The notes beneath the pieces were generated by a model. The model searched no databases. It saw only the letters and a list, made by a program, of their open reading frames with translations, and was not told the origin of the DNA. DNA of 54,113 nt. It comes from Clostridia bacterium. GTDB taxonomy: Bacteria; Bacillota; Clostridia; Christensenellales; Pumilibacteraceae. A program made the position numbers and the translations under genes. This document shows, piece after piece, positions 33,255 through 41,000 of this stretch (positions within the stretch are counted from its first letter, which is position 1; each line of letters begins with the position of its first letter). The stretch spans positions 1 to 54,113 of the forward strand of contig JAFVXL010000085.1 in assembly GCA_017501145.1 (NCBI GenBank), read 5' to 3'.

Positions 33255-33326
33255 TAACTAACTACTCGCAAGAAACTCGCTAACTCGTGGCAAAGCGAAA
33301 AGAAAAAATGACAAGGAGGTAACTAA

Positions 33327-34178
33327 ATGTCGAAAGAGCATTTATCAGAGCCAAAAACTACCGAAAGACGTTCTTGGGTATGGATTATGCTTATGGTTAA
33401 CATAGTTTTCTTAGTGTTGCTTATGACGCTCGGCATTTTAGCCCTTCGCGTCGGCAATTATCTACCTGAAGATACCGATATACTTTTTGTGGTCGGCAAA
33501 AGTCCGTCAGTGGAATTTGGAGACGGCGAAAGCAATTCGTGGCAATCGGGTAAAAATGTAAACATATTTCAAGCGAGTTATGTGAACGGCGAGGGTGTTA
33601 CCACCGTTGTTTCACAAGACGGTACAAGTCTTATAGCGCCGGGTACTCAATCGACCTACCGATTCTCTATGTATAACAACGGTAACATGGCGGTTGTTTA
33701 CCAAACCGACTTAGACTTTACGTTCAAGATTGGTGGCTTGGCTCAAGCGCAATATCAGTTTCCGCTTAAGGTTAGGCTGTACACTCAAAACGGCGATTAT
33801 CTTATCGGTGGCGAAAGCACTTGGGTTAACGTAAGCGAAGCCGTTGTATCGGCTCACGTTAGTCAGCTTGGAGCTTCTTCGTTCGAAACCTTTACTGTCG
33901 AGCTTATGTGGCAGTTTGAGGGCGGCAACGACGAGCTCGATACTCTCTACGGCGATACTGCGGTAGATATGGGTGTTTCGCTAACACTTGGAATTAACAC
34001 TTATGCAGAAGAGCATATCGATCCCACTGCTAAGGGTGGCACTCCCATTGACGGAGCCGAGTCACAAGAAGCAGGCGGTACGGTGCGCGTATTATGGCTG
34101 GTGTTGCTGCTTATCTTTGCGGCAATTCTCGTGTTCTACGTAGCTTGGCTTATGCATAAGCGACTCCGCAAGTGGTAA
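33327..34178 (+). CDS. TasA-like domain protein anchored by N- and C-terminal membrane helices
   Basis: 283 residues with a perfect AAGGAGG ribosome binding site. A helix at residues 18-43 (WIMLMVNIVFLVLLMTLGIL) lacks the Y-S-K/R-Y cleavage motif of its neighbours. The external domain repeats their pattern: LIAPGTQSTYRFSMYNNG, QFPLKVRLYTQNG, ELMWQFEGGNDELDTLYGD and VSLTLGINTY. A second helix (VLWLVLLLIFAAILVFYVAWL) and the basic end HKRLRKW anchor the C-terminus. It is therefore a fibre-type domain tethered to the membrane at both ends, suited to serve as the base, nucleator or cap of the fibres, a TapA-like function by position (inference). Confidence 0.75.
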   Translation: MSKEHLSEPKTTERRSWVWIMLMVNIVFLVLLMTLGILALRVGNYLPEDTDILFVVGKSPSVEFGDGESNSWQSGKNVNIFQASYVNGEGVTTVVSQDGTSLIAPGTQSTYRFSMYNNGNMAVVYQTDLDFTFKIGGLAQAQYQFPLKVRLYTQNGDYLIGGESTWVNVSEAVVSAHVSQLGASSFETFTVELMWQFEGGNDELDTLYGDTAVDMGVSLTLGINTYAEEHIDPTAKGGTPIDGAESQEAGGTVRVLWLVLLLIFAAILVFYVAWLMHKRLRKW

Positions 34179-34243
34179 GACTTTACCTAAAAAAACTAAC
34201 GGAAAAAAAGGTAACAAAAAATCTAAAAAAAGGAGAAACCATA

Positions 34244-34936
34244 ATGGAAAAATCTCGTAAATCAAAGAAAGCCTTGATAATCGTTGCTATTGCGCTTATG
34301 GCGGCTTTGGTTGTCGGTATGGGCGCTATGACGTATTCTAGATACATAACAACCGGCACAAGTAGTGCTACCGCTACCGCAGCTAAGTGGGGCTTTGTAG
34401 TAACGGCAAATGCTCAAGATTTATTTGGCTCGGATTACACTAAAGTTGGAGGAGATACAGCAACCAAAGTAAACGAAGGTGGCGTGGCTGTTAGTGCATC
34501 ATCTGCAACTCTTGCTCCCGGAACAAGCGGTTCTATGACTATAAGCATCGAAGGGCAGGCAGAAGTTCTTGCTCAGTTGACGTTTGATATTAGCCAAACC
34601 AGTCTTATTGGTATTGATTATACTGAGGATGAAGACTATTATCCTATTAAGTGGACGCTTAAGAAGAATGGTGCGGCTGTTGACGGAGCAGATAATGTAA
34701 GTTTTGCAGCTTTGGCAAGCGCAGTAAATAATCAATCTTCGCAAAGAGCTATTGGCGGGTCCCTTAGTGATACTTATACTATTGAGTGGGTATGGGCGTT
34801 AACTGGTAATGATGACGCAAAGGACACTCTTATCGGTCAGCACGCTAAGGATAATAGCGTGACTGTTGCTGGTGGAACAATTTATTCAAGTCTTACCATT
34901 TCGCTTACTATCACCGTAGAGCAAATTCAGCAATAG
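34244..34936 (+). CDS. TasA/camelysin-like secreted fibre protein (paralog 2)
   Basis: 230 residues from the ATG at 34244, chosen for AAAGGAGA just upstream. The leader has a basic start, hydrophobic residues 10-28, then MTYSRYITTG (29-38) and AAKWG (46-50), the SipW-cognate pattern. The mature chain contains LAPGTSGSMTISIEG (90-104), YYPIKWTLKKNG, IEWVWALTGNDDAKDTLIG and ends LTITVEQIQQ. Motif order and spacing match paralogs 1 and 3. It is preceded by a 65-base gap without structure and followed by a strong GC-rich hairpin. Confidence 0.82.
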   Translation: MEKSRKSKKALIIVAIALMAALVVGMGAMTYSRYITTGTSSATATAAKWGFVVTANAQDLFGSDYTKVGGDTATKVNEGGVAVSASSATLAPGTSGSMTISIEGQAEVLAQLTFDISQTSLIGIDYTEDEDYYPIKWTLKKNGAAVDGADNVSFAALASAVNNQSSQRAIGGSLSDTYTIEWVWALTGNDDAKDTLIGQHAKDNSVTVAGGTIYSSLTISLTITVEQIQQ

Positions 34937-34975
34937 TAAGTAGCTACTAAAAGACATAATTACAAGATTTTGATT

Positions 34976-35009
34976 GCTGCCTTCCTCTTTTTTGGGGGGA
35001 GGCGGCAGC
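34976..35009 (+). promoter_or_regulatory. GC-rich intercistronic hairpin without T tail
   Basis: GCTGCC / GGCAGC stem extended by CCTC/GAGG, with a T/G-rich loop and A-rich sequence after it. It lies between TasA-like paralogs 2 and 3 and may protect the upstream message 3' end or set relative amounts of the two proteins. Confidence 0.6.
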
Positions 35010-35052
35010 GAAATTAAAATTAATCAAAATTAAAAAGGGGAGGGATTACGTA

Positions 35053-35874
35053 ATGGATAAGCCTAAGTGCAGCATTAGACAAATTACGGTAGCGGTTGCA
35101 ATGCTGCTTATGTTTGTAATCGTTGTTTGTATGGGCACTATTACGTACTCTCGCTATACGTCGTCGGACGTTTCGTCTTTGCAAGCAACTGCAGCCAAGT
35201 GGGGTTATGTTATTACTATGGACGCGAGTAACTTTGGCGGAAACGCTATCGTAGCTGCAAATGACGGCGAGGTTTCACTTTCGGCCTCCAATCTTGTGGC
35301 GACGCCGGGTGCAAGCGGTAGCGTGATGTTTGTGCTTAACGGCAGAGCTGAAGTGTTGTCAAAAACGTACTTTATTTTTGGCGGCGAGCTCGGTGGGGAA
35401 GCTAAGCAGATAAGCTTAACGTACGAGTATTATGACGAGCAATCTCAAACAAATAGCGAGTACACGCATTATCCTATAAATTGGTCAATAAGCATATACA
35501 ACATTGACGAAACAATTCTCGGGCTGTTAGGCGGCTCGTATGGCGACGGCGAAGGGCAAATTCCCGAAGGTATTACAGCGATAGAGGATGTGTATATGGG
35601 AAGTGGGCCGACGGTAGCGCTGATGTTAAGTCAATTATTTATGGTTGTACCTACGGGCTATGAATTCAATGACTTTAGAATAGAGCTATATTGGGAGTGG
35701 GGATACAGCGTGGGTGTTGACACGTACGATACTATACTTGGAAGACTTGCTGCCGGCGAAACTTTAGACGCGCTAAACGCAGTTTATGGTCAATATTACA
35801 CTTATACAAGGTTCAATACGGCTATGAACGTTAGAGTGGGAGTTGGCGTAGCGCAGGTACAAGAAGCTACCTAA
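35053..35874 (+). CDS. TasA/camelysin-like secreted fibre protein (paralog 3)
   Basis: 273 residues with the ribosome binding site GGGGAGGG. Leader: hydrophobic residues 11-28, then ITYSRYTSSD (30-39) and AAKWG (47-51). The core VATPGASGSVMFVLNGRAEVL corresponds to the LAPGTSG motif of its neighbours; HYPINWSISIY, ELYWEWGYSVGVDTYDTILG and the end VGVGVAQVQEAT align with theirs. It is longer by an insertion around residues 120-175 (Gly-rich, GGSYGDGEGQIPEG). It directly precedes the second signal peptidase gene. Confidence 0.82.
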   Translation: MDKPKCSIRQITVAVAMLLMFVIVVCMGTITYSRYTSSDVSSLQATAAKWGYVITMDASNFGGNAIVAANDGEVSLSASNLVATPGASGSVMFVLNGRAEVLSKTYFIFGGELGGEAKQISLTYEYYDEQSQTNSEYTHYPINWSISIYNIDETILGLLGGSYGDGEGQIPEGITAIEDVYMGSGPTVALMLSQLFMVVPTGYEFNDFRIELYWEWGYSVGVDTYDTILGRLAAGETLDALNAVYGQYYTYTRFNTAMNVRVGVGVAQVQEAT

Positions 35875-35943
35875 TCTTAAGGTAGACTCAAAGTAACAAA
35901 TTTACAAGAATTTTTGAATCAGGAAATTAACAAAAGGAGCAAT

Positions 35944-36636
35944 ATGTCAGAAAAAAAGGATGTAGACAAAAATCAAAAAGCTATTGATATAATCAAGAAG
36001 ATTCTTTTTGGTATAGCGATAGGAATTTTTGGCGTTTTGCTGCTTTTGGTTATATGGCTTGCCGTTGATAAATTTATCATAGGCTCGCCCGTGCCGTCAG
36101 TTTTTGGCTATTCGACGCTTACCGTAGAAACGGGCAGTATGTCGGGTACTATCGAAATAGGCGACATGATAATTATTAAGGACACAGGCGATTACAAAAT
36201 CGGCGATATTATCACCTTTATTCACGAAGGAGAGAGTATTCCTACCACGCACAGAATTATCAATTACAATTCGGACGGCTCGTTCGTTACCAAGGGGGAC
36301 GCCAACAACGTCAAGGACACCGACTCGGTTACCGCTGATATGATTTTTGGCGAAGTAGTCAAGGTTTATCCCAAGATAGGCTTGTTCGGCAAGTGGGTTA
36401 GAGTAGAGGGTTGGATTTATATCGTTGCCGTGCTTGCCATAGTGGGCATTGGCGCGTTTATTCTCAAGGAGCCTCGTCCTGACGAAAATGAAAGCAACGA
36501 CGAGGCTACTAACGATACCGAAAGTAGCATTAGCGATACCGAGAGTAGCATTGAGTCTGATGACGAGCCGCGTCAAGAGCAAGATACGGCTCAATCTAAG
36601 CAAGGCGAGCTTAATCAAGAATCTAAGCAAGCCTAA
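35944..36636 (+). CDS. sipW: SipW-type signal peptidase I (second copy)
   Basis: 230 residues from the ATG at 35944, preceded by AAAGGAGC; an upstream TTG reading is not needed. Membrane helix at residues 19-42, Ser65 in ETGSMSGTI, His103 in PTTHRIINYN and Asp119 in TKGDANNVKD give the Ser/His/Asp arrangement of SipW. A second helix (WIYIVAVLAIVGIGAFIL) is followed by an acidic, Ser/Asp/Glu-rich tail. It is clearly diverged from the first copy (different active-site surroundings and tail), which suggests separate substrate sets; it is placed before the last two exported proteins of the operon. Confidence 0.92.
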   Translation: MSEKKDVDKNQKAIDIIKKILFGIAIGIFGVLLLLVIWLAVDKFIIGSPVPSVFGYSTLTVETGSMSGTIEIGDMIIIKDTGDYKIGDIITFIHEGESIPTTHRIINYNSDGSFVTKGDANNVKDTDSVTADMIFGEVVKVYPKIGLFGKWVRVEGWIYIVAVLAIVGIGAFILKEPRPDENESNDEATNDTESSISDTESSIESDDEPRQEQDTAQSKQGELNQESKQA

Positions 36637-36639
36637 TAA

Positions 36640-36815
36640 TTTAGCCCCCATGTAATAGTCTTTTCTCCAAAGGCGGTAAAATGCAAAGCGGAGAAAAGAC
36701 GATTTTGGGGATAGCGTAGTCCATATTTAACTCCTTTTCTTTGCGTCATTAAATCTCCCCAACCGAGTGAAGAAAAGGAGACTTTTTGGAAAAAAATATA
36801 ACGAAAAGGAGAAAA
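36640..36815 (+). promoter_or_regulatory. Leader with two hairpins that mimic and complement the ribosome binding site
   Basis: Hairpin 1: GTCTTTTCTCC (36658-36668) pairs with GGAGAAAAGAC (36690-36700), with CCCCA/TTGGGG outside. Hairpin 2: CTCCTTTTCTT (36731-36741) pairs with AAGAAAAGGAG (36770-36780). The real ribosome binding site before the ATG at 36817 reads GAAAAGGAGAAAA (36803-36815), so either left arm could pair with it instead of with its own right arm. The second hairpin is followed by ACTTTTT and may also act as a weak terminator. Confidence 0.6.
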
Positions 36816-36816
36816 A

Positions 36817-38028
36817 ATGAAAAAAGTTTTTGTTTACATAAAGAGCCACGTATTTTCTTTTTGTTGCCTTTTCGTTGCGCTTGCCGTGTGTATTAGCGGT
36901 TCTATAACGTACTCCAAATATTTGTCTACGTCCACGCAAACAGCAAATTTACAAACGGGTAAGTTTGGGTGCTCGGCAAAAATTGATAATATTAGCGCGT
37001 TGTCATTTGCAAACACGGCATTTTGGGGAAATACGTCGAGTGATAGCGACGAGCAAATTGCGCTTAACGTAGTTAGAAACGTAGAGATTTCGGTCAACAA
37101 CTTTGCGACAGTTGACGATAACAAAGTAGTTAGCGAAGTGCCCGTTGAGTATATTATGAGCTTTAGCGCGCCCGCAGCCTTTGCCAAAACGCTCGCTTTT
37201 CAAATTTTGTCCGATAGCGGTAGCGCGGTTATTCCGCAAATAGTGATTGGAGATTTGATAGCCGCTATGCCGACAGATGATCCTTCGGCAGTGGGTAGCT
37301 TTGATACGTCAGCAAGTACGGACTATAACGGCACGAGCGCGGACGATATTCAGTTTCAGGTAAAAAACAAGGGCTTTAATAGCGGTACAGTGAGATTAGA
37401 GGCAACATCTTCGTCAGCTATTATCAACATAGAAAGTGAAACAAAAAATGTTGAGCAAACTGCCGAATTCCGTCTTTGGGACGTTAGTGCCCTTTCTGTA
37501 GCAGGCGGTAGCGCATTTAGTCCTAGCGAAGAGGGTGGCAATCTCTTAAAGCCCGTTTTAGTTAGGTATGACTCCTTGGTAGAAATTTATCACGTGAGTA
37601 TCAGGGTAGCGAGCTTTGTCTTTGAGCCAAATGTCGCTCAAACTCAAAGTTATTCGTTGCGTATCGTTCCGGTAGTAGAAGTGGACGAGCTGACGCTGGG
37701 TGGCTACTTGAATTATAAGGTAGATAGCGACAGAGACAACTATATCGACGCTAACGCTTATTTTCAAAACACAGAATACGAAAGAAATAAGCTCGGAATT
37801 GCAAAGCAAATATCTAGCAGCACTAGCGTTAATCTTAATGATATTACCATAAAGGGAATTTCGATTAACGGTCGCGAATTAGAAGAAAATGAAAAATTTT
37901 ATTTTTATGAGGTCCAAACTAACGGCGGTGTCGAAAGCAAGGTAAGACAAATTTATCACGTTGGGTTAGGATATTCGGTTACCTATCCGCTTGAGGTTAA
38001 TGTTACGTTCGAGCAAACGACGATATAA
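36817..38028 (+). CDS. Secreted protein with SipW-cognate leader, 403 aa
   Basis: The leader KKVFVYIKSHVFSF, hydrophobic residues 12-27 and SITYSKYLSTS (29-39), then GKFG at 48-51 match the leaders of the three TasA-like paralogs at the same positions. The mature protein (about 360 residues) is beta-rich and larger than TasA; a segment IQFQVKNKGFNSGTVRLEA resembles the strand pattern of fibre domains, and the end YPLEVNVTFEQTTI resembles the C-terminal strand of the paralogs. No membrane anchor or sorting signal. Probably a second type of fibre subunit or tip protein exported through the same route; the function is inferred from the leader and context. Confidence 0.75.
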   Translation: MKKVFVYIKSHVFSFCCLFVALAVCISGSITYSKYLSTSTQTANLQTGKFGCSAKIDNISALSFANTAFWGNTSSDSDEQIALNVVRNVEISVNNFATVDDNKVVSEVPVEYIMSFSAPAAFAKTLAFQILSDSGSAVIPQIVIGDLIAAMPTDDPSAVGSFDTSASTDYNGTSADDIQFQVKNKGFNSGTVRLEATSSSAIINIESETKNVEQTAEFRLWDVSALSVAGGSAFSPSEEGGNLLKPVLVRYDSLVEIYHVSIRVASFVFEPNVAQTQSYSLRIVPVVEVDELTLGGYLNYKVDSDRDNYIDANAYFQNTEYERNKLGIAKQISSSTSVNLNDITIKGISINGRELEENEKFYFYEVQTNGGVESKVRQIYHVGLGYSVTYPLEVNVTFEQTTI

Positions 38029-38069
38029 CAGCATATTTTAGCAATAAAAATCTATTAAGGAGGTGCGTT

Positions 38070-41000
38070 ATGAAAAATAAGCTTTGGGCAAATGCGTTTA
38101 TATTTGTTTTAAGTTTTATGTTCGTTATTTGCTATATAACTATTCCGTCCAACGCCAAGTATGTTTATAAGCTTAACGCGCCCTTTGAGGGACAAACAAG
38201 CCTTGACTTTACTATGAACGATGTTTTGGAGGTTGATAGCCAAGAGGAGCTTTTTGCGGCAATCAACAATGGATATAGCTTTATCCAAATTAATAAAGAC
38301 GTAGAGAATCCGCTTATCATTACCCAAAACGCCGAAACGCTTAATAGCGACCTTATTTTGGATCTTAACGGTATAGAAATTCAGCGTAACGGCGCTCAGC
38401 CTATACTTAATATCAGTCCGGGCGTACGACTTACCGTTATTGATACCTCGGTAGAGCAAACGGGTGGATTATATAACCCTGTTGGCTCGGTTTTTAATAT
38501 TACGGGCGGAACGCTTACCGTCGGTAACGGTGTTTTCGAAAGCGGCCCAAGGTATTCGGAATATTATTCGTACAACGCTAATATTTTGAACAAAAATAAC
38601 GACGATACCGAAAGAACTGACATAGAAAATGTCGCACAAAAGGTTTTGTATTATGTCAACACGGCAGAAAACGGAGTCGTTCATACCTCCGCGCCTACCA
38701 ACGAATATATGCCTATTATCAAGTCGTACCCTGAGATTACTAACGAGATTACGTATAATCACGGCAACCTGTACTTTGACCAAGCTGTTGCTGTACCTAA
38801 CGCAACTAAGACGATAAATAGAGACACGTATTGTTATTTTTATACCGACGACAATCCGCTTACGTCGTCTGTCAATCCGGCTACGGCGTCTTGGTATTAT
38901 ACTTATTGGGCGGACGTAACAAAGAATTATTCTTACGTTGCAGCAACAATCGAGGAGATTCCTAATAGCACTAATCGTAGTGACTGCGTTCTCGTTACTA
39001 TTTATGGATACGAAAACACCATCAGCACCGCAAAAAATATTTCTCAAACCAAGGATTATTATGCGGCTATTCAAATGCAAAGCGGTAGCCTAGAGGTCAA
39101 AAAAGGCGGGTTCCACTCGTATTTTGGGGTAGAGAATACCGCGTGCGTAAATTCACTTGGCGGAACGATTACCGTTACAAGCGGCGAATTTTCGTCGCGT
39201 ATCCCTAACGCTACTAGCGCTGTCATTAATTCGGTTAACGAAGCCGAGCTAGACAAGGATTCGTTTGGAGAGGACTATTTCAATAACTTTATTTGGAGAG
39301 CAAACGACCTTGCGGCTAAGGGTATAAGCTATTGCATTCTCAATAGCGGCGAGGCGGTTGTCAGTGTAGTAAGCGGCGAATTTTATTCGTCTAACAGCAA
39401 TATCGTCAATATGAACGGCGGTGTTCTTACCGTTGGCGGCGGCAAGTTTACTAAAACTAACACCACCGAGCTTGTCTCTGCTATTTCGTCTGCCGCGGCT
39501 GTATATATGGTGGACGGAACGCTTAGCGTAAGTAACGCTACTTATACCGTAAACGGCAATTACGATTATGGTGTTTTGATGGAAAACGGCAGCCTTACCT
39601 TTGATAACGTAAGCTGCGACATAAACGGAGAAAACGCGCACGGCATTTATCTTAGTCAAGGCTATTTGGATATGGAGGGCGGTTCGTTTATTGTAGAAGG
39701 CAACGGCTCTCGTGGTATTTATATGGCAGATGGCACGCTCGAAATTGCAAGCGGTGCTCTTGATATTAGCGGTGAAGATTCTTACGGCGTGTTTATGGAA
39801 AACGGAACGCTTGATATTGCAAGCGGTACTCTTGGTATTAGCGGTACAAATTCTCGCGGCGTGTTTATGGTGGACGGAGCGCTTGATATTGCAAGCGGTA
39901 CTCTTGGTATTAGCGGTGCAAATTCTCGCGGCGTGTTTATGGAAAACGGCAGCCTTACCTTTGATAGAGTAAGCTGCGACATAAACGGAGAAAACGCGCA
40001 CGGCATTTATCTTAGCCAAGGCGATTTGGATATAACGGGTGGCTCGTTTATTGTAGAAGGCAACGGCTCTCGCGGCGTTTATATGCAAGACGGTACGCTC
40101 GATATAGAAGAAAGCTCGTTTGCAATTAAAGGAGATAATGCTTACGGTGTTTATTCTACCGTTAGCGGACAGGATAAATTTAATATCAAGAACACTCCTA
40201 TAGCGTTAAGCAACGGAAATAATCAAGTAGGTGTTTACACTGAAAGCGGTGAGGTTTCGCTTATTGCCGATGCGACGGCAAATATGAACATTACGCTTGT
40301 GGGTGACAACGGTACAGCCGTAAAGGCAACTGAAGGTGGTTCGGTAGATTCTATCAACTACAACTATATGCTTAGCGGCAGCTCGTCTACGGGCATTCAC
40401 GCAATTGGCGGTAGCGTTATGGTAGAGAGTGGAAATATTTCGCTTAGTGGCAGCTCATCGACAGGTATTCACACAATTGACGGCAGTGTTACGCTTACAA
40501 CAACCAGCAATTCGCTAATTAATTTAACTAACACCACAAGCACGGCGGTAAAGGTAGAAAACGGCTCGGTTGAGTCCACTAACTACAACTATACGCTCAG
40601 CGGCAGCTCGTCTACGGGCATTCACGTAATTGGCGGTTCTGCTACGCTTACGGCGACTAGCAATTCGCTAATTAACTTAACTAACACCACAAGCACGGCG
40701 GTAAAGGTAGAAAACGGCTCGGTTGAGTCCATTAACTACAACTATACGCTCAGCGGCAGCTCGTCTACGGGTATTCACGCAATTGGTGGTAGTGTTATGG
40801 TTGAGGGCGGTAACATTTCGCTTAGCGGTAGCTCATCAAAGGGTATTCACGCCGAAGGCGGTACCGTTAATGTAAATAGCGGTAATATTACGTTAGGTAG
40901 CAATGTGAGTAGCTACGGCGTTTATGCAGTTTCTGCAAACAGCGCGGATATTATTAGAGTTACCTTAGATAAGGTTGTCATAGACGTAGGCTACTCAGAT

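Noticed and set aside
39590..40880. Regular DNA repeats that could suggest a CRISPR array
   Set aside because: Repeats are in frame, differ in period (about 72, 153 and 360 bases), have no unique spacers and encode a continuous beta-rich protein.
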